NCBI GenBank assembly: GCA_944385485.1
Contig: CALWXL010000002.1
Span: forward strand, 1-64,000
Length of the DNA stretch: 64,000 nucleotides
Source of the DNA: an uncultured Oscillospiraceae bacterium
Lineage (GTDB): Bacteria > Bacillota > Clostridia > Oscillospirales > Oscillospiraceae
Direction: 5' to 3'
The notes beneath the pieces are model-generated. The model had not been told where the DNA came from, did not search any database, and saw only the letters and a list, made by a program, of their open reading frames with translations. A program made the translations under genes and the position numbers. Below, in pieces: positions 24,375 to 32,504 of this stretch; position 1 is the first letter of the stretch, and each line of letters starts with the position of its first letter.

Positions 24375-24441
24375 ACCGCACCGACCATGTACCACCGTCC
24401 CCCGTTGACGGGTGGCGGTACCGGTCTGATCCGAACCTCAG

Positions 24442-24494
24442 TTTGTCAAAGACCCCCTGTTTTCATGTGTTGAAAACAGGGGGTCTTTGACAAA
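24442..24494. repeat. Perfect 24-bp inverted repeat between convergent genes
   Basis: The arms 24442-24465 and 24471-24494 are perfect complements (outer part TTTGTCAAAGACCCCC, inner CTGTTTTCA) with a 5-nt loop TGTGT. The position, downstream of two convergent genes, fits a bidirectional terminator, but no U-tract follows on either strand and the stem is unusually long. Confidence 0.85.
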
Positions 24495-24563
24495 TTAAGA
24501 TACCACATGACACAGAAATATGAGCCATGCTTTGGGTTTCACGTTGCCACAACGCGAAAAGCC

Positions 24564-25562
24564 TCACACAGGCAATAGGCTGAAAACGATGGAGATGGCG
24601 CAAAAAACCACGAACACCACCACCCCTGCATTCCCATATACAACCCGAGTTCGCTCCTCCCGAGGCAGTTCCTCAGCAGCAGGGGCAAATTGCACGTCTT
24701 TTCTCCGTAAAAGGATCAAAATCAGTCCCACAATCACCAGTATCAGCTGCAAGAACGTATACCCCAGGTACAACAGCAGCCCCGGCAGAATCGCCATCAA
24801 CGTGGCCTCGTCCAACGTCTGCGTAGACAAATTAGCCAGGGCCTCAAAATCCAGCTGGGACACCACCCAGGGGCCTGCCACCGAGCCCATAAAGTTGACC
24901 ACCATATGCATGGCCACGCTGTACCGCAGGCGGCGGGTTTTCAGGTAGACATAGGCAAAGATCAGGCCCAGACCAAAGGCGTAGAAAAATTGGAACAGAT
25001 TCATGTGGAATAGGCCAAACGTAATGGCAGAAAACACCACAGCAGTCTTTTCTCCGTATCGGACACAGCGGTCCATGAGCTGCTTGCGGAACACATATTC
25101 CTCCATCAAAGGAGCCAGCACCACCATGACCAACACCTTCAGTAAGCTGCTATCCGTGGCCAACGTGACCAAGCCATTCTCCGCAGCTCCCCCGGACAAA
25201 AGCGCAGACAGGACATTGCCCACCACGTTTCCCACATACATCACAGGAAAGCACATCAACAATATGGCAAAAAATTCCCCCGGACGCAGGCGCACCTGCT
25301 CTTTCTGGTCCACGGGCATGTGCTTGATCACCTTCAGTCCCACAGGAAACCCAACCACATAGATGGGGACAAAGAGCAGCACCCACATCAGCCATGGGAC
25401 GCTGTTCACATCCACCTTCAGAATCTCCAAAACCACACCAGCAAGGAAGCTCAATAGGACCTGTACTCCCGCTGTCAACGCTGCAATGAGCACCAAGGCC
25501 CCACCCAAACGGCTGAAACAGGCCTTGGCCGCGGCTGTGCGCATCTGCATATTCTCTTCCAT
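24564..25562 (-). CDS. CPBP-family intramembrane metalloprotease
   Basis: A 332-aa protein with about eight membrane helices and the CPBP (CAAX/Abi) signature: APLMEEYVFRKQLMDR (EExxxR), FGLFHMNLFQFFYAF (FxxxH) and HMVVNFMG. In Firmicutes such proteins act in peptide processing, bacteriocin self-immunity or cell-envelope stress; the role here is unknown. The start at 25562 follows GAGAGGAG at a spacing of 10; the longer frame lacks a ribosome site. It lies between two BlaI/M56 modules, facing module 1 and divergent from module 2. Confidence 0.85.
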   Translation of the reverse strand: MEENMQMRTAAAKACFSRLGGALVLIAALTAGVQVLLSFLAGVVLEILKVDVNSVPWLMWVLLFVPIYVVGFPVGLKVIKHMPVDQKEQVRLRPGEFFAILLMCFPVMYVGNVVGNVLSALLSGGAAENGLVTLATDSSLLKVLVMVVLAPLMEEYVFRKQLMDRCVRYGEKTAVVFSAITFGLFHMNLFQFFYAFGLGLIFAYVYLKTRRLRYSVAMHMVVNFMGSVAGPWVVSQLDFEALANLSTQTLDEATLMAILPGLLLYLGYTFLQLILVIVGLILILLRRKDVQFAPAAEELPREERTRVVYGNAGVVVFVVFCAISIVFSLLPV

Positions 25563-25675
25563 GTGCCATGCACTCCTCTCTCTCCGGCCTCTCCCGGTTT
25601 GTATGGCTATTCTCTCATACCGGGGCAGGAGATGCAATCCCTATGTTCTACATCCGAAAAAATTTGCGATTCCTA

Positions 25676-25733
25676 TTGACTCCTTCAGTCGAATGGGTTA
25701 GATTAAAGATACGAGTTAGTCTAATCCATTCGA
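25676..25733 (+). promoter_or_regulatory. Promoter with long BlaI-type operator (module 2)
   Basis: TTGACT (25676-25681), 17-bp spacer, TAGATT (25699-25704). The dyad TCGAATGG..TTAGA / TCTAA.CCATTCGA runs from 25689 to 25733 and covers the -10. Layout and half-sites resemble module 3 at 31130-31184. Confidence 0.82.
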
Positions 25734-25748
25734 TTAGGAGGTGATTGC

Positions 25749-26120
25749 ATGGAGACGCCCAAAATTTTTGAAAGCGAATATCGATTCTGCCTGATTCTCT
25801 GGGAACATGAGCCCATCAAAAGCGGCGAATTGGTGGCCTTATGCAAACAGCAGCTTGGGTGGAAGAACTCCACCACCTACACCGTCATCAAACGTCTGAC
25901 CCAGCGGGGTGTGATTCAAAACGACCACACTGTGGTCACCTCCCTGGTGTCCAAGGATCAAGTACAGGCTGCCGAAATTGATGAGTTGGTGGAAAAGAAA
26001 TTCGAAGGATCTCTTCCCGCTTTTGTGGCCGCCTTTACCCGGCATCAGCACATGACCCAACAAGAAATCGACCAGATTCAGGCCATGATCGATCAATTCA
26101 GAAAGGGGAATGCGCCATGA
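25749..26120 (+). CDS. BlaI/MecI-family repressor, module 2
   Basis: A 123-aa BlaI-type winged helix: FESEYRFCLILWEHEPIKSG, ELVALCKQQLGWKNSTTYT, VIKRLTQRGV, and the dimerisation part EKKFEGSLPAFVAAF. It is very similar to module 3's repressor (both begin ME.PKIFESEYRFCLILW), so modules 2 and 3 are probably duplicates. Overlaps the M56 gene by 4 bp. AGGAGG lies 7 nt before the ATG. The two repressors could cross-bind each other's operators; inference. Confidence 0.92.
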   Translation: METPKIFESEYRFCLILWEHEPIKSGELVALCKQQLGWKNSTTYTVIKRLTQRGVIQNDHTVVTSLVSKDQVQAAEIDELVEKKFEGSLPAFVAAFTRHQHMTQQEIDQIQAMIDQFRKGNAP

Positions 26121-27922
26121 CTGAGCTATTCCTACACGTGGTAAACCTGAGCATTTCCGCCAGCTGGCTAATCCTCGCGGTGTTTGTACTGCGTCTGATA
26201 CTGCGGAGCAGTCCCAAATGGGTGTCGGTGTTGCTGTGGGGGCTGGTGGGGGTGCGCCTGGTGTGTCCCATCTCTTTGGAGAGCGTCTGGAGCCTGGTCC
26301 CCAGTGCTCAGACCGTTTCCCCCACCCTTTTGACCGATTCCACCCCCACGGTCCACACGGGGTTTCCCACTCTGAACCAGACCATCAACCCCGTTTTGTC
26401 CCAGGCCGCAGCCCCCACCCCGGATGCCACACCAAATCGATTGGAGATCTGGCTTCCCACGCTGGCTGTGCTGTGGGTGCTGGGGGTAGCGGTGGGGCTG
26501 GGATACGCCGCTCTGGGGTATCTGCGCCTGCGCCGTCAGCTGTCCACCGCCGTGGAGCTGGAGGAACATATTTTTCAGAGTCCTGCGGCCCACGTCCCCT
26601 TTGTCCTGGGTCTGTTCCACCCCAACATCTATCTGCCTCACTCCATGAACCCGGATACCTTGACCCATGTGGTAGCCCACGAACGGGCCCATCTGAAGCG
26701 TCGGGATCACTGGTGGAAGGCCCTGGGATTTGTTCTTTTGTGCGTCCACTGGTTCAATCCTCTGGTCTGGGTGGCCTATGGAATGCTCTGCCGAGACATG
26801 GAACTGGCCTGTGATGAGGCAGTGGTGAAGGACTTGGGCAACCAGGCCCGGGCGGACTACTCCCAGGCTCTGCTCCTGTGCAGCGTAGGCCGTACCGCCT
26901 GGAGCGCCGGCCCCTTGTGCTTCGGGGAGGTAGGCGTGAAGCAGCGGGTCAAGGCGGTGCTGCGCTATCAGCGTCCCACCCAGGTGGCGGTGATGGCTTC
27001 TGTGCTGGTGTGTGTCCTGGTGGGGGTGGCATTTCTCACCAATCCCATCCCCAACCGTAGCTTTCCCATGGATGGAAGCCGGGTATCTGACCTGAACCCC
27101 CAATGGATCATAGATGAAATTACAGCCATGGAGGGATTGAAGGACGGCACACCTCTGTGCATCAACGGAAATCAAATTGTATACCTCACCTCCAACTTTG
27201 AAATTCGGAAATCCGGAGAAGTATCGTTCTTCTATGTTCAAAAACAACGGACGTACCGCGCCCAGTTGAAGATGTCGGCGGAAGAAGAAACCTATTCTGT
27301 CACCGCACCCACCTCGTGGCCTTGGCAGAACACCGTATTCAGCTTGCGGTCTTATCTGGATGCACTAAAATATCTGCCCCAGGAGGAAATCCGCCGCCTC
27401 TCCCCAGATGCTGATTTGTATTCCGTGACGCTGGCAGAAACCGGAACCCCGAACGACTGGGACCACACCATCACCTACACCCCCCAAGGTGCAGGTGACA
27501 TTGACGGGTGGTACATCCACCTGCAAGTGCAGCCCTTCTACGCAAATGAAGACAGCGGGTATCGTGGGACCGGAGAGGATATCATCCACCTGTTCTATGG
27601 CGGTGAAAGCAGCGTCCCAGCGGGCACCTATGTGGGGACGGACACCCCCGGCACCTTGGTAGCCAACGACGTTCCTGCCGGCCTGGACTCCCCCTATCTG
27701 AGCCTGAGCAGCAACGGCACCTACTGGTGGTCCTCCTCCCTGCTCTCCAGTTCCGCCACCATTGGACTCTACGAGCAGACGGACGACGGGGTCATTCTCT
27801 ACACCAACGAGGGCCGCAACGCCTATGTGTTCCGCAAAGTGGGCGACACCTTGGTCTATGATCCAGATGCCTCTATCCCTGCCCAGACCTTTCCTCCGGA
27901 AGATTGGGCGTTCTTGCCCTAA
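26117..27922 (+). CDS. BlaR1-like M56 membrane metallopeptidase, module 2
   Basis: A 601-aa protein with an M56 domain in the first 320 residues: HERAH zinc motif (H188-H192) followed by LKRRDHWWKA, HWFNPLVWVAYG and MELACDEAVV. A last membrane helix (VAVMASVLVCVLVGVAFL) is followed by about 270 extracellular residues (SFPMDGSRVSDLNPQWIID ... AYVFRKVGDTLVYDP) unlike the modules beside it and unlike a penicillin-binding domain. Likely a zinc-dependent sensor that cleaves or triggers loss of the module 2 repressor when an extracellular ligand binds; ligand unknown. Confidence 0.88.
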   Translation: MTELFLHVVNLSISASWLILAVFVLRLILRSSPKWVSVLLWGLVGVRLVCPISLESVWSLVPSAQTVSPTLLTDSTPTVHTGFPTLNQTINPVLSQAAAPTPDATPNRLEIWLPTLAVLWVLGVAVGLGYAALGYLRLRRQLSTAVELEEHIFQSPAAHVPFVLGLFHPNIYLPHSMNPDTLTHVVAHERAHLKRRDHWWKALGFVLLCVHWFNPLVWVAYGMLCRDMELACDEAVVKDLGNQARADYSQALLLCSVGRTAWSAGPLCFGEVGVKQRVKAVLRYQRPTQVAVMASVLVCVLVGVAFLTNPIPNRSFPMDGSRVSDLNPQWIIDEITAMEGLKDGTPLCINGNQIVYLTSNFEIRKSGEVSFFYVQKQRTYRAQLKMSAEEETYSVTAPTSWPWQNTVFSLRSYLDALKYLPQEEIRRLSPDADLYSVTLAETGTPNDWDHTITYTPQGAGDIDGWYIHLQVQPFYANEDSGYRGTGEDIIHLFYGGESSVPAGTYVGTDTPGTLVANDVPAGLDSPYLSLSSNGTYWWSSSLLSSSATIGLYEQTDDGVILYTNEGRNAYVFRKVGDTLVYDPDASIPAQTFPPEDWAFLP

Positions 27923-27927
27923 AGCAA

Positions 27928-27966
27928 AAATTTCCCCCGGGAACGTTTCAGTTCCCGGGGAAATTT
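27928..27966. terminator. Bidirectional terminator between convergent genes
   Basis: AAATTTCCCCCGGGAAC / GTTCCCGGGGAAATTT, 6-nt loop, flanked by A- and T-tracts. It abuts the stop of the minus-strand DUF3592 gene. Confidence 0.88.
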
Positions 27967-28448
27967 TATGCTTCATTCTTTCGCTGAGTCCAACGCAAAT
28001 ATAACATCCGAGCCAAAGAGGTGACCAAGATCACCGCACTCACACCACAAAACAGCAGGCTTGCATTCAACAGTCTCTGAGACGGTTCCAGAATGTGATT
28101 GGACTGGTTGGGGTGCTCCGGATTATACTTCACCGGAAACACATCTCCCACACGCACTTCATCTCGTTGATGCCAAGCCGCCCCGGTATACGTCTGCCCG
28201 TCCACCTCATAGCGGTACTGGACGTCATAGCAGTCCTCCGTATGATTGCGTCCGCTCCGCTCCTTGTGTATGTCCACTTGGAACACCGTCGCCTGGGTCA
28301 TCGGCCAATCCACCTGAGAGAGCTGTTGCTGGTATTTCATATGGTTGTTTCCAACCCATATGAGGGAGCTAAAAAAGAGGATCAAACCTAGTACAAACCA
28401 GAAACCAGGATCCGGTTTTCCGTCTCCTTTTTGCCTGTGAATGACCAT
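27966..28448 (-). CDS. DUF3592-family membrane protein (b)
   Basis: A 160-aa protein with one N-terminal membrane helix (residues 15-33), an extracellular beta-rich DUF3592 core (TQATVFQVDIHKERS, YDVQYRYEVDGQTYTG, VGDVFPVKYNPEHPNQS) and one C-terminal helix (LLFCGVSAVILVTSLARM). Function of DUF3592 proteins is unknown. It is a paralogue of the preceding gene on the minus strand and the last member of the module 3 operon. Confidence 0.82.
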   Translation of the reverse strand: MVIHRQKGDGKPDPGFWFVLGLILFFSSLIWVGNNHMKYQQQLSQVDWPMTQATVFQVDIHKERSGRNHTEDCYDVQYRYEVDGQTYTGAAWHQRDEVRVGDVFPVKYNPEHPNQSNHILEPSQRLLNASLLFCGVSAVILVTSLARMLYLRWTQRKNEA

Positions 28449-28494
28449 ACAATCCCCCCTATATGTAGGATTATATAGGTCTTTCTCCCTTGCG

Positions 28495-28971
28495 TCAAGG
28501 CTCCTGTGGTCTTGGTTTCTTTCTCCGGACGGACATCACCACAAGGGTAATACCCGCCATACACAGAATACCATTACCCAAAATGTACTCTTTCGTGGGC
28601 TCCAGAATGTCGGTGGACTGTTCCGGTGCCTGGGGATTGTACTTGACTTGGAACGTATCTCCCACCGACGCCTGGGCGCTTTGATGTTCCAAGAACCCTG
28701 TATACACATCCCCATCCACAGAATATGCATAGGTAATGTCGTAGTAATACCTCGAGCTAGGTCTTGTCGCTGAAAACTCTCGTATTCGATCTACCTGAGT
28801 CACAGTGGCCTGTGTGGTGGGCCAATCCACTTGGGTCAACTCCTCTTGGTATGCTTCGGTTCCACTCCAGAACCCCCACAGCGCGCCGATCACAAAAAAC
28901 ATTCCAAGGGTGAACAAAAAATTCCATGACTTTCCCCGTCTATGCCCGCTTCCTCCAATTCGAATGATCAT
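28495..28971 (-). CDS. DUF3592-family membrane protein (a)
   Basis: A 158-aa protein with the same plan as its downstream paralogue: N-terminal helix, core with TQVDWPTTQATVTQVDRIRE, YDITYAYSVDGDVYTG and VGDTFQVKYNPQAPEQST, then a C-terminal helix. The start at 28971 is chosen for the GGAGGAG 4-6 nt upstream; it lies 21 bp after the module 3 M56 stop, so it is co-transcribed. A pair of extracytoplasmic DUF3592 proteins regulated by BlaI/M56 suggests that they are outputs or immunity-like components; inference. Confidence 0.82.
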   Translation of the reverse strand: MIIRIGGSGHRRGKSWNFLFTLGMFFVIGALWGFWSGTEAYQEELTQVDWPTTQATVTQVDRIREFSATRPSSRYYYDITYAYSVDGDVYTGFLEHQSAQASVGDTFQVKYNPQAPEQSTDILEPTKEYILGNGILCMAGITLVVMSVRRKKPRPQEP

Positions 28972-28991
28972 CGTTCTCCTCCATTCCTTTC

Positions 28992-30746
28992 TCATTGGTA
29001 CCTGGGCGAAAATCCGCTGTAATCCTCCAAGTCAAAGGTCTTGATGGGGCTGCTACCCTCCAGTTCCAATTCCGTCACGGTCATATAGCGGGTCACTCGT
29101 CCGTCCAGAGTGGCCTGGAAGTCCAGGAGGATGCCCGTCTCTTTGTCTACCAGCATGGTGAACTGGTCGGCGCTGTGCTTCTCTGCAATATAATCTGATG
29201 TAGTGCCCTGAATCTTCACACAGGTTCTACCCAGATACTCGGCCCCATCGTCCACGATGTTCCACTTCTCCATATCTGCCAGATAGCTATACGCCAATTC
29301 CTGGGGGTCTACGCAGTAGGCGGAGAGGGAGCAGTTGGTGGCATCCCGGCGGTAGCGGTAACAGGGTGTACCATCCTCCTCTTCCGTGATGCGCTGGTCC
29401 AAGGGGATATAATAGGCGTCCTCCCTGGAGTAGCACCCCCCATATTCCACATCGTAAACCCGCTGTTTCAGATTTATTGTGGTTTTGGAGTGATTTTGAC
29501 TGTACATCTCAGTGTACATTTCTCCGTTCTCCCAGGTCGCCTGGTAGGACGTGCCTGCATCGATGTCGATGTGGTATTCCACGGTGGTGGTGGTTTGACT
29601 GAGCATGGAGGTCTCCATGGTCAAATCCAGGCGGTTGTAAAACTCCATGGTATTGAGCATCTGGTTGAACAAATCCACTTTGGCATCGCCGGTTTTGTCC
29701 TCTTCCAGGGAGCCGGTATTTCCCGGGGCGGTTTGGGCATACCAGTCCAGCCAGTCTTCCCCCTCATCCGGCTGCTGAGGAGCGTCCTCCTCTGGTGTCA
29801 CCACCTCCACCACCGGGGCCTTTTGCGCTGCATCCACGGGGTCGGTGAAGAAGCACACCGCCACCACCACACCCAGGCACACCGCTGCCCCAACTCCCCA
29901 CACGGTGGGTCGCTGGTGGAGCAAAATCTCCCGGATACGCCGCTGCACCCCCACCTCGCCAAAGGCCAAGGGAGTGACCACACGCGTCTTGGTCCCTGCG
30001 CTGTATGTGAGCAGCGCTTGGGAGTAGTCCGCCCGCTCCTCCCGGTCCATGGAACGGATGACGGTTTCATCACAAGCCAGCTCCAAATCCCGGCAGAACA
30101 GCACATAGCCCAGCCACACCACGGGGTTGAACCAGTGCACCGCCAGCACCAAAAAGCCCAAGGGCTTCCACCAGTGGTCCCCTCGCCGGATATGAGCCCG
30201 CTCGTGAGCCACCACACTGGCTCGCTCCTGCTGGCTGAGGTGGGTTGGCAAGTAGATGCGGGGTCGAATCACTCCCAGCACAAAGGGATAGTCCAGATTC
30301 TCACTCTCATACAGGTGTTTCTCCACCGGAATGGCGGTTTTTATCTTCCTACGCAGCTGCCCCTGGGAGATACACACATAGACGCACATGCCCACCACAC
30401 CCAGCAGCCAGATCACCGCCAACAGGGCCGTCCAATTCCAGCCAGTCAGGGGTGTGGCGTTGGCGATGGCCGATGCTCCACTTTGGCCTGTGACCGTTGC
30501 GCCGTCTGAGGCTTGGGAGGCAGCGGAGAGGATCAGCGGCTCCAGCACCAAATCGGTGCGGGGTGCCATACTCCACACGCTCTTGAGGGAAATGGGGCAC
30601 ACCAGACGCACCCCCACCAGGCCCCACAGCAACACCCACATCCACTTGGGCGCACGATCCACCACCCGGCGCACCACTGCCACCGCCAACACCATACCGC
30701 TGGCGGATAGGCTCATCTGCAACACCTTCAGCCATAGATCACTCAT
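28992..30746 (-). CDS. BlaR1-like M56 peptidase with LolA/RseB-like sensor domain, module 3
   Basis: A 584-aa protein. The start at 30746 overlaps the repressor gene by 8 bp; the longer open frame is only a shadow of the repressor. The M56 domain has HERAH (H181-H185), HWFNPVVWLGYV and ELACDET. After the last membrane helix (about 275-292) comes an extracellular domain of 280 residues. Its end (YLGRTCVKIQGTTSDYIAE, QFTMLVDKETGILLDFQATL, YMTVTELELEGSS) looks like the beta-sheet of LolA/RseB-type lipid- or lipoprotein-binding domains; that match is by eye. It may sense a lipid or lipoprotein rather than a beta-lactam. Two DUF3592 genes follow. Confidence 0.86.
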   Translation of the reverse strand: MSDLWLKVLQMSLSASGMVLAVAVVRRVVDRAPKWMWVLLWGLVGVRLVCPISLKSVWSMAPRTDLVLEPLILSAASQASDGATVTGQSGASAIANATPLTGWNWTALLAVIWLLGVVGMCVYVCISQGQLRRKIKTAIPVEKHLYESENLDYPFVLGVIRPRIYLPTHLSQQERASVVAHERAHIRRGDHWWKPLGFLVLAVHWFNPVVWLGYVLFCRDLELACDETVIRSMDREERADYSQALLTYSAGTKTRVVTPLAFGEVGVQRRIREILLHQRPTVWGVGAAVCLGVVVAVCFFTDPVDAAQKAPVVEVVTPEEDAPQQPDEGEDWLDWYAQTAPGNTGSLEEDKTGDAKVDLFNQMLNTMEFYNRLDLTMETSMLSQTTTTVEYHIDIDAGTSYQATWENGEMYTEMYSQNHSKTTINLKQRVYDVEYGGCYSREDAYYIPLDQRITEEEDGTPCYRYRRDATNCSLSAYCVDPQELAYSYLADMEKWNIVDDGAEYLGRTCVKIQGTTSDYIAEKHSADQFTMLVDKETGILLDFQATLDGRVTRYMTVTELELEGSSPIKTFDLEDYSGFSPRYQ

Positions 30747-31116
30747 CCATGCCCTCTCCTTTCCGATATCGGTCAATGAGCTGCTGCATCTGCTGGATAT
30801 CCTCCTGGGACAACTTCTGCCGCCGGCCAAAGGCAGCCACAAAGGCGGGAATGGAGCCCTCAAACTTTTTTTCCACCAACTCGTCCAGTTCGGCGGCCTG
30901 GGCCTGGTCTTTGGAGACCAGAGCGGTGACGACACCCCCATCGTTGCGCAGCACCCCACGCTCACACAGCCGTTTGATCACGGTATAGGTGGTGGTGCGC
31001 TTCCACTCCAGCTTCTCCCGGCACAGCCGCACCAGCTCCGTGGTGGTCACCGGCTCGTGCTCCCACAAAATGAGACAAAAGCGATATTCACTTTCAAAAA
31101 TCTTTGGTACTTCCAT
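30739..31116 (-). CDS. BlaI/MecI-family repressor, module 3
   Basis: A 125-aa winged-helix repressor (FESEYRFCLILWEHEPVTTT, LEWKRTTTYTVIKRLCERG, EKKFEGSIPAFVAAFGR). The start at 31116 follows AAGGAGG at 6 nt. First gene of the operon repressor - M56 - DUF3592 - DUF3592. Strong similarity to the module 2 repressor supports duplication of the regulatory pair followed by divergence of the sensor domains. Confidence 0.92.
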   Translation of the reverse strand: MEVPKIFESEYRFCLILWEHEPVTTTELVRLCREKLEWKRTTTYTVIKRLCERGVLRNDGGVVTALVSKDQAQAAELDELVEKKFEGSIPAFVAAFGRRQKLSQEDIQQMQQLIDRYRKGEGMDE

Positions 31117-31129
31117 AGCGGCCTCCTTG

Positions 31130-31184
31130 TCTAATGGGTTAGTCACTTCATCTTGAGTCTAAACCATTAGACAACCCTTGTCAA
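31130..31184 (-). promoter_or_regulatory. Promoter with long BlaI-type operator (module 3)
   Basis: Minus strand TTGACA (31179-31184), 17-bp spacer, TAGACT (31156-31161). The dyad TCTAATGGGTTAGTC / GTCTAAACCATTAGA (13 of 15 paired) spans 31130-31171 and covers the -10, as in module 2. Confidence 0.83.
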
Positions 31185-31202
31185 GTCCAACCATAGAAAA
31201 AA

Positions 31203-31230
31203 GCCACGCTGGGATTTCTCCCAGCGTGGC
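31203..31230 (-). terminator. Rho-independent terminator of codBA
   Basis: GCCACGCTGGGA / TCCCAGCGTGGC with TTTC loop; minus-strand U-tract given by the AAAAAA at 31197-31202. Confidence 0.88.
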
Positions 31231-31244
31231 TTCCTGTTGTGAAA

Positions 31245-32483
31245 TTAGAAAAACACCTTCTGATCCAGCGGAGCGGTGCTGGCAATCAGCTTGCCCTTGC
31301 GGTAGTTGCGCAGGACGTTGGCGTTGAAGTTCAACGCGTCATACCAGTCCTTGGCATCCAGGATGATGAAGTTGGCGTCGTTGCCCTCCTTGATGCCGTA
31401 GGCATCTCCCAGGTGGAGGGTGCGGGCGGCGTTGGTGGTGACGAAGCGGTAGGAGTTGATGATCTCCTCATAGCCCAGCATGTGGCCGGCGTACAGGCCC
31501 ATGAACACCTGGTCCCGCATCTTGGCGTTGCCCAGGGGGTTCCAGGGGTCGAAGATGTCGTCGGAGCCAAAGGAGACGTTGATGCCCTCGTCGGTGAGCT
31601 CCTTGACCCGGGTCATGCTGCGGCGCTTGGGGTAGGTATCGGTGCGGCCGCCCAGGTGCACGTTGACGCAGGGGTTGGCCACAAAGTTGATGCCGGACAG
31701 TTTCAACAGGCGCATCAGACGGATGACATAGGCGTTGTTATAGCTGTGCATGGCGGTGGTGTGGGAGGCAGTGACCTTCTCCCCCATGCCCATCTCGTAG
31801 GCCCGGGTGGCCAGAGTTTCCAGACCCCGGGAGGCCTCGTCGTCAATCTCATCACAGTGGACGTCCACCAGCTTGTTGTACTTGGCGGCCAGCTCCATGC
31901 AGATGTTCAGAGACTCCACGGAATACTCCCGGGTGAACTCAAAGTGAGGAATGGCGCCGGCGGCGTCCGCTCCCATCTCCAGGGCCTGCTCCAGCAGCTT
32001 GGCCCCGTTGGGGTAGCTGAGAATGCCGTACTGGGGGAAGGCCACGATCTGGATGTCCATGTAATCCTTGACCTCTTCCCGCAGCTCCAGAATGGCCTTC
32101 AGGGCGGTGAGGTTGGGGTCGTTGATGTCCACATGGGTGCGCACGTACTGGATGCCATTGCCTGCCTGCATGCGGATGGCCTGGTTGACCCGGGCCTTGA
32201 CCTCCTCGTGGGTCAGAGAGGGCTTGTACTCCTCCCAGCACTGGATGCCCTCAAAGAGGGTGCCCGTGAGGTTCCAGCGGGGACGGCCTGCGGTGAGGCA
32301 GGTGTCCAGGTGCACATGAGACTCCACAAAGGGAGGCAGCACCATCTTGCCTGCGCAGTCAGACACCACTTCCTCCCCGGGCAAAGGCTCCAGATGAGGA
32401 GCAATGCACTCAAACGTTCCATCCGTCACCCGGATGTCTACGGTCTCCTGGTCATTGGCCAGGTGCAGCTTCTGAAACAGCAT
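31245..32483 (-). CDS. codA: Cytosine deaminase
   Basis: A 412-aa amidohydrolase of the CodA type, converting cytosine to uracil and ammonia. Metal and active-site blocks: ESHVHLDT (metal histidines), KLVDVHCDEIDDE, ASHTTAMHSYNN and FGSDDIFDPW (catalytic aspartate). Length and order match E. coli CodA closely. It follows codB by 21 bp on the same strand, giving uptake and deamination of cytosine as a pyrimidine and nitrogen source. A terminator follows. A deaminase for a related N-heterocycle cannot be excluded but codB linkage supports cytosine. Confidence 0.93.
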   Translation of the reverse strand: MLFQKLHLANDQETVDIRVTDGTFECIAPHLEPLPGEEVVSDCAGKMVLPPFVESHVHLDTCLTAGRPRWNLTGTLFEGIQCWEEYKPSLTHEEVKARVNQAIRMQAGNGIQYVRTHVDINDPNLTALKAILELREEVKDYMDIQIVAFPQYGILSYPNGAKLLEQALEMGADAAGAIPHFEFTREYSVESLNICMELAAKYNKLVDVHCDEIDDEASRGLETLATRAYEMGMGEKVTASHTTAMHSYNNAYVIRLMRLLKLSGINFVANPCVNVHLGGRTDTYPKRRSMTRVKELTDEGINVSFGSDDIFDPWNPLGNAKMRDQVFMGLYAGHMLGYEEIINSYRFVTTNAARTLHLGDAYGIKEGNDANFIILDAKDWYDALNFNANVLRNYRKGKLIASTAPLDQKVFF

Positions 32484-32504
32484 GGTGATTTCCTTCCTCT
32501 CTTT

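Noticed and set aside
30747..30965. N-terminal extension of the module 3 M56 protein
   Set aside because: The extension is an out-of-frame reading of the BlaI gene; the ATG at 30746 starts with a normal M56 membrane helix.
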